A stretch of 64,000 nt of DNA from contig NZ_NISY01000003.1 of NCBI RefSeq assembly GCF_007595705.1, forward strand, positions 434,001-498,000, read 5' to 3'. A program made the position numbers and the translations under genes. The DNA is from Streptomyces sp. SAJ15. GTDB lineage: Bacteria > Actinomycetota > Actinomycetes > Streptomycetales > Streptomycetaceae. Shown here one piece after another: positions 42,773 through 51,542 of the stretch; position 1 is the stretch's first letter, and every line of letters starts with the position of its first letter. The notes beneath the pieces were generated by a model, which was given only the letters and a program-made list of their open reading frames with translations, made no database searches and was not told where the DNA came from.

Positions 42773-44458
42773 TTACGCCCCCGGCTTGCCGGTCGAGACG
42801 GTCAGCTCGATCGTCTCGGTCTGCGGGTTGTACGCGTCGTTGTCCTTGTGCGTGTAGCTGATGATCGAGCCCTTGCCGAAGACGTTCTCGTCGACCTCGA
42901 TGACCTTGTACTTCCAGCCCGCCGCCTTGATGCACGCCTTCACGGAGTCCACGTACAGGTACTGGAAGTCCGGGACGTTGTAGGCGCCCGCCTCGTCGTA
43001 CGCCTCGCTGGCGTTCTGGCACTCCTCCGGGTCGATCGTCTTCGTCTTGACGTCCTCGCCGGGGTTGAAGCCCGAGGGGGTGTCGGAGGGCGTCGGGGCG
43101 GAGGAGCTGCTGTGGGTGTCGTCCGCCTTCGGGTCGTCCTCGGACTTGCCCCCGCCGCTGACCGCGATGGCGACGATCACGCCGATCACGGCGAGCGCCG
43201 CGACGACCGCCGAACCGATGATCACCCGCTTGTTGCCGTTGTCGCGGTTGCCGCCGCCGGAGGGGACCGGGGTGGGCGTGGCGTTGTACGGGGGCGGGGT
43301 GTGGGCGCCGCCCTGGAACGCGGGCGTCGGGGTCGTCGCGTAGCCCTGCTGGTGCGTGGGGGGCGCCGGGGTCGACGGGCCGAAGCCGCTGTACTGGCCG
43401 GAGCCGGGCTGCCCCGGGCCCTGGGCCCCCGCGGGGCCCTGCGGCGTCTGGTACGGCGTCTGGACGCCGTGTGCGCCGGCGGCGGGGGCGTCCACGGGCG
43501 GGAAGACCGCCGCGCCCAGGCCGGCGCCGCTCTGCGCCGGCGGGCCGCCCGAGATGATGATCGGGGAGGCGCCGGTCTGGCCGGTGCGGCTGACCCGGGC
43601 GCACTCGTCGCGCATGGCCTCGGCGGTGGGGAAGCGCTCGTTCGGGTTCTTCTTCAGCACCCGCGCGATCAGCGCGTCCACCGCCGGGGGGATGGACTGG
43701 TTGATGGTGGACGGCGCGACCGGCTCCTCCTGGACATGCGCGTACGCGATGGCCAGCGGGGAGTCCGCGTCGAAGGGGAGCCGTCCGGTCAGCAGCTCGA
43801 AGAGCATGATGCCGACCGAGTACAGGTCGCTGCGGGCGTCGACGCCGCGGCCCAGGGCCTGCTCGGGGGAGAGGTACTGCGGGGTGCCGACCACCATGCC
43901 GGTCTGGGTCATCGAGGTGACCCCGGACTGCATGGCGCGGGCGATGCCGAAGTCCATGACCTTGACGACGCCGCGCTTGGTCATCATCACGTTGCCGGGC
44001 TTGATGTCGCGGTGGACCAGCCCCATCTCGTGGCTGACCTCGAGCGCCGCCAGCACATCGCCGGTGATCTTCAGCGCCTTGTCGGTGGGCATCGCGCCGT
44101 ACTGCCGCACGTCCTCGTCGAGCACCGCGCGCAGCGGCTTGCCCTCGACGTACTCCATGATGATGTACGGCATCAGCGCGCCGTCGATCTCGTCCTCGCC
44201 GGTGTCGAAGACGGAGACGATGTTGGTGTGCGAGAGCTTGGCCACCGCCTGGGCCTCGCGCCGGAAGCGCTCGCGGAAGGACGCCTCCCGGCCCAGCTCG
44301 GTGTGGAGCGTCTTGATGGCGACCTGGCGATCCAGCGCCGTGTCGTACGCCAGGTGCACGGAGGCCATGCCGCCTTCACCCAGCAGGTCCTGCAGCTGGT
44401 AACGGCCCCCGCCGATCGACTGGCCCGCGTAGCGGCCCGAAGCGCCGTGCTGGCTCAT
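42773..44458 (-). CDS. Membrane Ser/Thr protein kinase
   Basis: A 561-residue eukaryotic-type kinase. The kinase domain is at about 19-280, with GEGGMASVHLA, the VAIK lysine, [19 protein letters not shown] and a Thr-rich activation loop (SMTQTGMVVGTPQYLSPEQ). A Pro/Gly/Gln-rich linker leads to a membrane segment (VIIGSAVVAALAVIGVIVAIAV). The 130-residue outer domain, with two Cys and the blocks YQYLYVDSVKACIKAAGWK-like and PQTETIELTVSTGKPGA, looks PASTA-like but is divergent. ATG 44458 has GGGGGAAG upstream. It is divergent from another kinase gene. Confidence 0.92.
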   Translation of the reverse strand: MSQHGASGRYAGQSIGGGRYQLQDLLGEGGMASVHLAYDTALDRQVAIKTLHTELGREASFRERFRREAQAVAKLSHTNIVSVFDTGEDEIDGALMPYIIMEYVEGKPLRAVLDEDVRQYGAMPTDKALKITGDVLAALEVSHEMGLVHRDIKPGNVMMTKRGVVKVMDFGIARAMQSGVTSMTQTGMVVGTPQYLSPEQALGRGVDARSDLYSVGIMLFELLTGRLPFDADSPLAIAYAHVQEEPVAPSTINQSIPPAVDALIARVLKKNPNERFPTAEAMRDECARVSRTGQTGASPIIISGGPPAQSGAGLGAAVFPPVDAPAAGAHGVQTPYQTPQGPAGAQGPGQPGSGQYSGFGPSTPAPPTHQQGYATTPTPAFQGGAHTPPPYNATPTPVPSGGGNRDNGNKRVIIGSAVVAALAVIGVIVAIAVSGGGKSEDDPKADDTHSSSSAPTPSDTPSGFNPGEDVKTKTIDPEECQNASEAYDEAGAYNVPDFQYLYVDSVKACIKAAGWKYKVIEVDENVFGKGSIISYTHKDNDAYNPQTETIELTVSTGKPGA

Positions 44459-44780
44459 CGTTGTTACTTCCCCCTCGGCGCCCTGCCCCGACGCTGAAAC
44501 CCGCGCTTGGATCGGCGTGTCTTGATCTAGATGACTCGATATCTTGGCCAAGTCTGCCCCAGGCCACGGACACGTCAAGCCGAGTGCCCGTTCCGTGACC
44601 GGATGCGCAAGAAGCCGTCACGTGATTTGCGTCGCTTCGACCTCAACGGGTTTGATGACCGGTCCATCACGGACCGGTGCACCCCGCGGAGCCTGTAGCG
44701 TTCACTGTCAGAGCAATCAGCGCGCACCGTACGCACCGTAACCGCCCGCGCGAGCGGACAGACCACGACGGCGAGGACCG
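44459..44780. promoter_or_regulatory. Divergent promoter region of two kinase genes
   Basis: This 322-bp region has no gene. For the plus-strand kinase, TAGCGT near 44695 is a possible -10. A perfect 8-bp inverted repeat ACCGGTCC-atcac-GGACCGGT (44657-44677) lies about 18 bp upstream of it. For the minus-strand kinase, the AT-rich stretch 44520-44555 (CTAGATGACTCGATATCTTGG) contains a possible minus-strand TTGGCC / TAGATC pair. Confidence 0.4.
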
Positions 44781-46406
44781 ATGGCACAGACCCAGAGCGC
44801 CCAGGGGCCCTCCGAACCTGACGCCAACGGGACGTCCGGAATGTCGGAATCTCCGGACCTGTGGGGTAACGGCGGACTGGTCGGCGACGGCCGCTACCGC
44901 CTCACCGGCCGCCTCGGCCGTGGCGGTATGGCGGAGGTGTTCGCCGCCGAGGACGTGCGGTTGGGCCGCACCGTCGCCGTCAAGCTGCTCCGCGCCGACC
45001 TCGCCGAGGACCCGGTCTCCAAGGCCCGCTTCACGCGCGAGGCGCAGTCGGTCGCCGGTCTGAACCACCACGCCGTGGTCGCCGTGTACGACTCCGGCGA
45101 GGACGTGGTCGGCCAGCAGACCGTCCCCTATATCGTGATGGAGCTGGTCGAGGGCCACACCATCCGCGATCTGCTACTCAACGCGGACGCGCCGCCGCCG
45201 GACCAGGCGCTGATCATCGTCTCCGGGGTGCTGGAGGCGCTGGCCTACAGCCACCAGCACGGCATCGTGCACCGCGACATCAAGCCCGCGAACGTGATCA
45301 TCACCAACAGCGGCGCGGTCAAGGTCATGGACTTCGGCATCGCCCGGGCGCTGCACGGGGCGTCCACCACCATGACCCAGACCGGCATGGTCATGGGCAC
45401 CCCCCAGTACCTCTCGCCGGAGCAGGCGCTGGGCAAGGCCGTCGACCACCGCTCGGACCTCTACGCCACCGGCTGTCTGCTGTACGAGCTGCTGGCGCAG
45501 CGCCCGCCGTTCGTCGGCGAGACCCCGCTCTCCGTGGTCTACCAGCACGTCCAGGACATCCCGGTGCCGCCCTCGGAGGTCTCCGGCGGCGCGGTGCCTC
45601 CGGAGCTGGACGGCATGGTGATGCGCGCCCTGGCCAAGGACCCGGACGACCGGTTCCAGAGCGCCGAGGAGATGCGCGGGCTGGTGCAGTACGCGCTGCA
45701 GATGCTCCAGGAGGCCGGCGGTCACACCGGCACCTGGAACACCGGGCCGGTCACCCAGCACCTCGGCGCCTCCACCCCGGCCATGGGCATGCCGAGCACC
45801 ACCGCCCTGCCGCACCCGGCCCACGGCGACACCTCCCAGCAGCCGCTGCTGACCGGCGGCTACCGCGACGACGACGGCGGCTTCGACGGCGGCTCCCGGC
45901 CCTCCGGCGGCGGCGGACGCCGCCGGGTGTGGCTGCTGGCGGTGCTCGCCGTCATCGCGATCGCGGCCGGCGTCGCCTTCGCGATGAAGCTCAGTGGCAA
46001 CGACAAGGAAACGCCGACCAGGCCCAAGCAGAGCCAGAGCTCCAGCAAGGACCCGAAGTCCAAGGAGCCGAGCAAGAAGCCGACGTCGGCCCCGCCGGAC
46101 ACCTCGATCCCGGGCGGCGGCGACGTGCCGGACGACAACACCGGCGCCCCGCAGACGGGTGGCAACGGCGGGAACTGGCCCACGGGCAACAGGCCGACCA
46201 ACACGTACAGCCCCGGCCCGACCGACGTGCCCAGCGGCGAGCCGAGCGGCGGCGTGACCACCGCCCCGACCGACCCGCCGTCGGACCCGGTCACCACGCC
46301 GCCGGCGACGACGGACCCGACGGGCGACGACAGCGGCGGCGGCGGGGAGACCCCGACGGACCCGGAGCCGCCCACGGGCGGCGGCGAGGACCCCGTGGAG
46401 GGCTGA
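44781..46406 (+). CDS. Membrane Ser/Thr protein kinase
   Basis: A 541-residue kinase with the catalytic domain at about 39-300: [38 protein letters not shown] and [21 protein letters not shown] short linker precedes one membrane segment (VWLLAVLAVIAIAAGVAFAM). The outer 130 residues are Thr/Pro/Ser/Gly-rich with no recognised sensor domain, unlike the PASTA kinase at 1473-3515. It may act as a wall-spanning stalk. It is divergent from the kinase at 42773-44458, to which its catalytic domain is similar. Confidence 0.92.
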   Translation: MAQTQSAQGPSEPDANGTSGMSESPDLWGNGGLVGDGRYRLTGRLGRGGMAEVFAAEDVRLGRTVAVKLLRADLAEDPVSKARFTREAQSVAGLNHHAVVAVYDSGEDVVGQQTVPYIVMELVEGHTIRDLLLNADAPPPDQALIIVSGVLEALAYSHQHGIVHRDIKPANVIITNSGAVKVMDFGIARALHGASTTMTQTGMVMGTPQYLSPEQALGKAVDHRSDLYATGCLLYELLAQRPPFVGETPLSVVYQHVQDIPVPPSEVSGGAVPPELDGMVMRALAKDPDDRFQSAEEMRGLVQYALQMLQEAGGHTGTWNTGPVTQHLGASTPAMGMPSTTALPHPAHGDTSQQPLLTGGYRDDDGGFDGGSRPSGGGGRRRVWLLAVLAVIAIAAGVAFAMKLSGNDKETPTRPKQSQSSSKDPKSKEPSKKPTSAPPDTSIPGGGDVPDDNTGAPQTGGNGGNWPTGNRPTNTYSPGPTDVPSGEPSGGVTTAPTDPPSDPVTTPPATTDPTGDDSGGGGETPTDPEPPTGGGEDPVEG

Positions 46407-46430
46407 CCGGCCCCGCGGCCCCCAGCCGTC

Positions 46431-46476
46431 CGTACGCCCCGCGCGGGGGCTCTTCACGCCCCGCGCGGGGCGTACG
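46431..46476. terminator. Strong bidirectional terminator
   Basis: A perfect 18-bp inverted repeat (CGTACGCCCCGCGCGGGG and its complement) with a 10-nt loop lies between the convergent kinase and phosphotransferase genes. Confidence 0.85.
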
Positions 46477-46585
46477 CGTTTCCCACCGCCGTTCCCCGGC
46501 GGTCCCGCGGTGGTACGCCCGCTCCGGCGGCCGTACCGGCTGTCGCGTGGCACGGCCGCCCGGCCGTGACCCCCACGGCCCCGGG

Positions 46586-47650
46586 TCAGGCGACGAACGC
46601 CTCGCGTACGGCGTCGTATTCGCGGGTCCACCACACGGCCAGGGCCGCCGCGGCGGGGAACTGGGGGTCCGCGCGGTGGTCGCCGAGCTGGTAGTGCCAG
46701 CGCAGCATCCAGAAGTCGTTGAGGCGCTCCCACCAGACGCGGTGTACGGCGGCGGCGAGTTCGTCCTGTCCGGCGCCGATGGCGCAGCGGTAGGCCCGCG
46801 CGTACGGGCGCACCTTCGACAGCTCCAGGGTGCCGCAGGGGCGCACGAAGAAGATGGCGGCGGCCCGTACCGCCTCCTCCGCACGCGGCTGTACGCCCAG
46901 CCGGTCCCAGTCGACGATCGCGGCGGGCTCGGCGTCCCGGTAGAGCAGGTTGAGCGGGTGGAAGTCGCCGTGTACCCAGCCGGTGGCGGGGACGGTGCTC
47001 GCCTCCGGGCGGCGGTGGGCGTGCCGTTCCAGCAGGGCGCGGCGTTCGAGCAGTCGGTGTTCGGCCAGTTCGTCGAAGGCGTCGCGGGAGCGGCGGGAGC
47101 GGGCGAGGGCCAACAGCTGGTCGATGAGGGCGAAGGTGTGGTCCGGGTCGGCGCCGGTGACGTCCGGGGCGTGCGAGGCGTCGCGGGGGGCGGGCGTCCG
47201 CGGGTCGATGACCTCCTCCAGGCAGGTGTGGACCAGCCCGAGCAGGGCGCCCAGGCGCCATGACTGGGCGCGGCTGAGTTCGGCGCCGTCCCGGTGGCGC
47301 CCCTCCACCCACGGGTGCAGGGCGTAGCAGCGCCCGTCGAGGACCGAGACCGTGGCGCCGTCGACGTCGGCGATCGGCGGCGCCACCGGCAGTCCGCGCG
47401 CGCCCAGCCGGCGGGTGACGCGGTGTTGCCGGGCGAGGGCGGTCCGGTCGCCGTCGAGATGGTGTTTGAGGAAGAACCGGCCGCGGGTGGTGGTGAGGTG
47501 GTACCCGCGGTTGAGCAGGCCCTGCGTGAGCGGTTCGCAGGACAGCAACTCTCCGATGAGCGTGGATTCGTAGCGGCGCAGCAGGGCGTTCAGTGTCGCC
47601 CCGTCGGGAGAAGCGGTGGTCTCGGCGAGGGTGACATGTGAGCGCGGCAC
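46586..47650 (-). CDS. Aminoglycoside/homoserine kinase-type phosphotransferase
   Basis: A 354-residue APH-family phosphotransferase. N-lobe residues include NRGYHLTTTRGRFFLKHH with the ATP lysine, the catalytic loop is GWVHGDFHPLNLLY and the metal site is IVDWDRLGVQP. The family includes antibiotic, choline, homoserine and sugar kinases; nothing fixes the substrate. GTG 47650 lies 7 nt after a TAACAT -10 on the minus strand, so translation may be leaderless. Confidence 0.87.
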   Translation of the reverse strand: MPRSHVTLAETTASPDGATLNALLRRYESTLIGELLSCEPLTQGLLNRGYHLTTTRGRFFLKHHLDGDRTALARQHRVTRRLGARGLPVAPPIADVDGATVSVLDGRCYALHPWVEGRHRDGAELSRAQSWRLGALLGLVHTCLEEVIDPRTPAPRDASHAPDVTGADPDHTFALIDQLLALARSRRSRDAFDELAEHRLLERRALLERHAHRRPEASTVPATGWVHGDFHPLNLLYRDAEPAAIVDWDRLGVQPRAEEAVRAAAIFFVRPCGTLELSKVRPYARAYRCAIGAGQDELAAAVHRVWWERLNDFWMLRWHYQLGDHRADPQFPAAAALAVWWTREYDAVREAFVA

Positions 47651-47657
47651 GCGCCAG

Positions 47658-47663
47658 ATGTTA
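47658..47663 (-). promoter_or_regulatory. Leaderless -10 of the phosphotransferase gene
   Basis: Minus-strand TAACAT lies 7 nt before GTG 47650, in the short gap after the pyridoxamine-oxidase-like gene. Confidence 0.45.
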
Positions 47664-47674
47664 AATCACCCGGG

Positions 47675-48100
47675 TCATCCGGGTTGCCCGGGTTGACGGT
47701 TGGGCACGCCTGCGATGTGATGGACGGTCATGAAGCGTGGCCGCACCCGGAGATAGACCGGCTCGAAGGGGGCGCCGTCGGCGGTCCGCGGGGCCGCGCC
47801 GAAGCGTTCCAACTCCGCCGGCCCCGGGATGCCCACGCGTGCGGTGCCGACGCACTGCACGCTCCAGAACTCGTCCTCGCCCGCGTCAACGGTGTCCACC
47901 CCGTACGCCACCACATGGCCGTCGCACGCGCGGTGGTACCCGTGCCCGCGGTGCATCCGCAGCACCACCTCGTCGTCGGTGACGATGTGCCGCGCCACGG
48001 TGACGGACGGTAGCGCCCCCATGCTCACCGAGAGCCGTCCGTACGGGCTGCGGGCCAGCAGCGCCATGGCGCGGTCGTCGACGGTGGCATCGGGAGGCAT
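47675..48100 (-). CDS. Pyridoxamine 5'-phosphate oxidase-like split-barrel protein
   Basis: A 141-residue flavin- or F420-binding split-barrel protein. It opens with MALLARSPYGRLSVSMGALPSV, the usual first strand of the family, then VVLRMHRGHGYHRACDG and VVAYGVDTVD, and ends in YLRVRPRFMTVHHI. Members are often named PPOX-class or nitroimidazole reductase-like; no enzymatic role is proven. ATG 48100 has AGGTGG upstream, and the longer frame to 48193 was dropped. Confidence 0.82.
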   Translation of the reverse strand: MPPDATVDDRAMALLARSPYGRLSVSMGALPSVTVARHIVTDDEVVLRMHRGHGYHRACDGHVVAYGVDTVDAGEDEFWSVQCVGTARVGIPGPAELERFGAAPRTADGAPFEPVYLRVRPRFMTVHHIAGVPNRQPGQPG

Positions 48101-48333
48101 GGCCCCACCTTCGCGGCACGACGGCGCCCTTCGATAGGGGCGGCGGCCCCTCTCGGGTGGGGCCGTAGGTCCCGATTGCGGCGGAAAGGTCACGGGCTGG
48201 GGCGGGCCGGGACGCTCCGGTTCTTAACTCCCCCGAACGGAGGCGTGCCTTTCACCCGATGGGGCATATTTCGGTACGTCTCACCGCTCGGCCATCTCGG
48301 TCGGCCGCGCGGTGTCCCGGCCCACCGCCTCGG

Positions 48334-49056
48334 TCAGTCGGCCTTGCCGCCCACGCCGCCCTGCCGGCCCTCCCGGGGCGGGCCGGAGGCCTGGAGGCGG
48401 GCGACGTAGGCCGCGGCCTGGGAGCGCCGCTCCATGCCCAGCTTCGACAGCAGGCTGGAGACGTAGTTCTTGATGGTCTTCTCCGCGAGGTGGAGCCGCT
48501 CGCCGATGGCGCGGTTGGTGAGGCCCTCGCCGATCAGGTCGAGGATCCGGCGCTCCTGCTCGGTGAGGGCGGCCAGCCGCTCGTCGCCCTTGGGGCCGGT
48601 CCCGTCCCGCAGCCGCTCCAGGACGCGCGCGGTGGCGACCGGGTCCAGCAGCGACTTCCCGGCGGCCACGTCCCGTACGGCGGAGAGCAGTTCGCTGCCG
48701 CGGATGGCCTTGAGGACATAGCCCGAGGCACCCGCCATGATCGCGTCGAACAGGGCCTCGTCGTCCGCGAAGGAGGTGAGCATCAGGCACTTGATGGAGT
48801 CGTCACGCGAGCGGACCTCACGGCAGACCTCGACCCCGCTGCCGTCCGGCAGACGAACGTCCAGCACGGCGACATCGGGGTGGGCGGCCGGGATGCGGGC
48901 GAGCGCGTCCGCCGCGGTGCCGGCCTCTCCGACCACCTCGATGTCGGGTTCCACGGCCAGGAGCTCGTGCACGCCACGCCGGACTACTTCATGGTCATCG
49001 AGCAGAAATACCGTGATTTTTCCTTCTTCGTGCACGGGATCCAGTCTCACACACAA
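48334..49056 (-). CDS. NarL/DevR-type response regulator
   Basis: A 240-residue response regulator. The receiver domain has acidic pair DD20-21, phospho-acceptor Asp66 in [11 protein letters not shown], Thr in LTSF and Lys in YVLKA. A LuxR-type helix-turn-helix lies at about 165-235 ([22 protein letters not shown], by its ends). No histidine kinase gene is adjacent, so it is an orphan here. It is divergent from the second oxoacid dehydrogenase operon, the same arrangement as SCO3818 and the bkd genes of S. coelicolor (from memory). The start is GTG 49056 after GGGAAG; GTG 49035 is an alternative. Confidence 0.92.
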   Translation of the reverse strand: MCVRLDPVHEEGKITVFLLDDHEVVRRGVHELLAVEPDIEVVGEAGTAADALARIPAAHPDVAVLDVRLPDGSGVEVCREVRSRDDSIKCLMLTSFADDEALFDAIMAGASGYVLKAIRGSELLSAVRDVAAGKSLLDPVATARVLERLRDGTGPKGDERLAALTEQERRILDLIGEGLTNRAIGERLHLAEKTIKNYVSSLLSKLGMERRSQAAAYVARLQASGPPREGRQGGVGGKAD

Positions 49057-49382
49057 AGTCTTCCCTTGCTCTTGTCCTGCGGGATAACGTGCCGCTGTTC
49101 CGGCGTCCCGTGGGGCCGTGACCAGTGAATGTTCCCGATGGCTCTCGATTTACTTGGAAATCCAAGCAAAATTGCAGGTCAGAGGGGGTTTCGCAGAGAT
49201 GCGACGCACTGGGTAACGTGCCTTTTGCGGGCCAACCGCCGGGACACCTGTCGCGCCTCGTCGGACCACGACGCACCCACCCCGTGCGCCGCGGGCCCAC
49301 AGGCGAGCCTCCCCCAGTCTTCGACCGGGGGGACACCAAGGCCACCGGCGAACCCGGAGGCCGGACAGACGGAGGAGCACAC
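49057..49382. promoter_or_regulatory. Control region of the second E1-E2 operon
   Basis: This 326-bp region has no convincing gene, although a frame is open through it. At 49151-49177 is an AT-rich island with two touching palindromes: CTTGGA-aa-TCCAAG (49153-49166) and GCAA-aa-TTGC (49166-49175). They lie 207 bp before the E1 alpha start and look like operators. The site is unlike the PaaR-type operator of the first operon. A long leader and GGAGGAG precede GTG 49383. Confidence 0.5.
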
Positions 49383-50537
49383 GTGACCGTGGACAGCCCT
49401 GCCGCGCGCAAGCCACGCCGCAGCAGCAGCAAGCGCGCCAGCAGCGCGAAGCAACGCCCGGCGGACGAACCCCAGCTCGTCCAGCTGCTGACCCCCGAAG
49501 GCAAGCGGGTCGAGCACCCGGACTACTCCATCGACCTGACCGCCGAAGAGCTGCGCGGGCTGTACCGGGACATGGTGCTCACCCGCCGTTTCGACGGCGA
49601 GGCCACCACCCTCCAGCGCCAGGGCGAGCTGGGCCTGTGGGCCTCGCTGCTGGGCCAGGAGGCCGCGCAGATCGGCTCCGGCCGGGCGCTGCGCGACGAC
49701 GACTACGTCTTCCCCACCTACCGCGAGCACGGCGTCGCCTGGTGTCGCGGGGTCGACCCGACCAATCTGCTGGGCATGTTCCGCGGCGTGAACCACGGCG
49801 GCTGGGACCCCAACAGCAACAACTTCCACCTCTACACCATCGTGATCGGTTCGCAGACGCTGCACGCGACCGGCTACGCGATGGGTGTGGCGAAGGACGG
49901 CGCGGACTCCGCGGTCATCGCGTATTTCGGCGACGGCGCCTCCAGCCAGGGCGATGTGGCCGAGGCGTTCACCTTCTCCGCGGTCTACAACGCGCCGGTC
50001 GTGTTCTTCTGCCAGAACAACCAGTGGGCCATCTCCGAGCCCACCGAGCGGCAGACCCGCGTTCCGCTCTACCAGCGCGCCCAGGGCTTCGGCTTCCCCG
50101 GCGTCCGGGTCGACGGCAACGACGTCCTGGCCTGCCTCGCGGTCACCAGGGCCGCCCTGGAGCGGGCCCGCACCGGCCAGGGGCCGATGCTGATCGAGGC
50201 GTTCACCTACCGGATGGGCGCCCACACCACCTCCGACGACCCCACCCGCTACCGCACCTCCGAGGAGCGGGAGCTGTGGGAGGCCAAGGACCCGATCCTG
50301 CGGCTGCGCACCCTGCTCACCGAGGAGGGCCACGCGGACGAGGCGTACTTCGCCGAGGTCGAGGCCGAGGCCGACGCGCTCGCCAAGCGGGTCCGGGAGG
50401 CCGTGCGGTCCATGCCCGACCCGGAGGACATGGCCATGTTCGACCACATCTACGCCGACGGTCACGCCCTGGTGGACGAGGAGCGCGCCGCCTACGCCGA
50501 GTACCAGGCTTCGTTCGTGACCGAGGAGGGCAACTGA
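49383..50537 (+). CDS. 2-oxoacid dehydrogenase E1 alpha (copy 2)
   Basis: A 384-residue ThDP-dependent E1 alpha subunit. A basic N-terminal tail (ARKPRRSSSKRASS) precedes the core. Cofactor motif GDGASSQGDVAEAFTF ends in FCQNN; MGAHTTSDDPTRYR is the loop phosphorylated in eukaryotic homologues. It is similar to but distinct from the product of 30917-32077. It could be a branched-chain or pyruvate enzyme; the paired annotation in Streptomyces is usually bkd. GTG 49383 has GGAGGAG 7 nt upstream. Confidence 0.92.
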   Translation: MTVDSPAARKPRRSSSKRASSAKQRPADEPQLVQLLTPEGKRVEHPDYSIDLTAEELRGLYRDMVLTRRFDGEATTLQRQGELGLWASLLGQEAAQIGSGRALRDDDYVFPTYREHGVAWCRGVDPTNLLGMFRGVNHGGWDPNSNNFHLYTIVIGSQTLHATGYAMGVAKDGADSAVIAYFGDGASSQGDVAEAFTFSAVYNAPVVFFCQNNQWAISEPTERQTRVPLYQRAQGFGFPGVRVDGNDVLACLAVTRAALERARTGQGPMLIEAFTYRMGAHTTSDDPTRYRTSEERELWEAKDPILRLRTLLTEEGHADEAYFAEVEAEADALAKRVREAVRSMPDPEDMAMFDHIYADGHALVDEERAAYAEYQASFVTEEGN

Positions 50538-50538
50538 C

Positions 50539-51519
50539 ATGGCCGGCGAGAAGATGTCGCTCTCCAAGGCGATCAACGCGTCGCTGCGCACCGCGCTGGA
50601 GAACGACCCCAAGGTCCTGATCATGGGTGAGGACGTCGGCAAGCTCGGCGGCGTCTTCCGGATCACCGACGGTCTGCAGAAGGACTTCGGTGAGGACCGC
50701 GTCATCGACACCCCGCTGGCCGAGTCCGGCATCATCGGCACCGCCATCGGTCTGGCGCTGCGCGGCTACCGCCCCGTCGCCGAGATCCAGTTCGACGGCT
50801 TCGTCTTCCCCGCGTACGACCAGATCGTCACGCAGCTGGCGAAGATGCACGCCCGTGCGCTCGGCAAGGTCAAGCTGCCGGTCGTCATCCGCATCCCCTA
50901 CGGCGGTGCCATCGGCGCCGTCGAGCACCACAGCGAGTCTCCCGAGGCCCTGTTCGCGCATGTCGCGGGCCTGAAGGTGGTCTCCCCGTCGAACGCCTCG
51001 GACGCCTACTGGATGCTCCAGCAGGCCATCCAGAGCGACGACCCGGTGATCTACTTCGAGCCCAAGCGTCGCTACCACGACAAGTCCGAGGTCGACGTCT
51101 CCGCCATCCCCGACCCGCTGCACGCGGCGCGGGTGGCGCGCGAGGGCGCCGACCTGACGCTGGCGGCCTACGGCCCGATGGTGAAGGTCTGCCTGGACGC
51201 CGCCGCGGCCGCCGCGGAGGAGGGCAAGTCGATCGAGGTGCTGGACCTGCGGTCCATGTCGCCGATCGACTTCGACAGCATCCAGCGATCGGTCGAGAAG
51301 ACCGGCAGGCTGGTGGTGGTGCACGAGGCTCCGGTCTTCCTGGGCACGGGCTCGGAGATCGCCGCTCGGATCACCGAGCGGTGCTTCTACCACCTGGAGG
51401 CCCCGGTGTTGCGGGTTGGCGGCTTCCACGCCCCGTACCCGCCGTCCCGGCTCGAGGACGAGTACCTTCCGGGACTGGACCGAGTGCTCGACGCCGTCGA
51501 CCGCGCGCTGGCGTACTGA
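50539..51519 (+). CDS. 2-oxoacid dehydrogenase E1 beta (copy 2)
   Basis: A 326-residue E1 beta subunit with IMGEDVGKLGGVFRITDGL, DTPLAESGIIGTAIG, RIPYGGAIGAVEHHSESPEA and TGSEIAARITERCFY. It pairs with the alpha subunit, whose stop is 1 bp upstream. The sequence is full length. The active-site-lining residues match copy 1, so substrate preference cannot be split by eye. Confidence 0.93.
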   Translation: MAGEKMSLSKAINASLRTALENDPKVLIMGEDVGKLGGVFRITDGLQKDFGEDRVIDTPLAESGIIGTAIGLALRGYRPVAEIQFDGFVFPAYDQIVTQLAKMHARALGKVKLPVVIRIPYGGAIGAVEHHSESPEALFAHVAGLKVVSPSNASDAYWMLQQAIQSDDPVIYFEPKRRYHDKSEVDVSAIPDPLHAARVAREGADLTLAAYGPMVKVCLDAAAAAAEEGKSIEVLDLRSMSPIDFDSIQRSVEKTGRLVVVHEAPVFLGTGSEIAARITERCFYHLEAPVLRVGGFHAPYPPSRLEDEYLPGLDRVLDAVDRALAY

Positions 51520-51542
51520 AGGGCTTGAGGAGAGTCGTGACC

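Noticed and set aside
45174..47312. 712-codon minus-strand frame opposite the kinase at 44781-46406
   Set aside because: No family motif and heavy Arg/Gly content; the kinase on the other strand is certain.
47675..48100. Assignment as true pyridoxamine phosphate oxidase PdxH
   Set aside because: It is too short and lacks the C-terminal PdxH region; only the split-barrel family is supported.
49125..49382. N-terminal extension of E1 alpha copy 2
   Set aside because: It would cover the AT-rich operator island; GTG 49383 has a strong ribosome-binding site.
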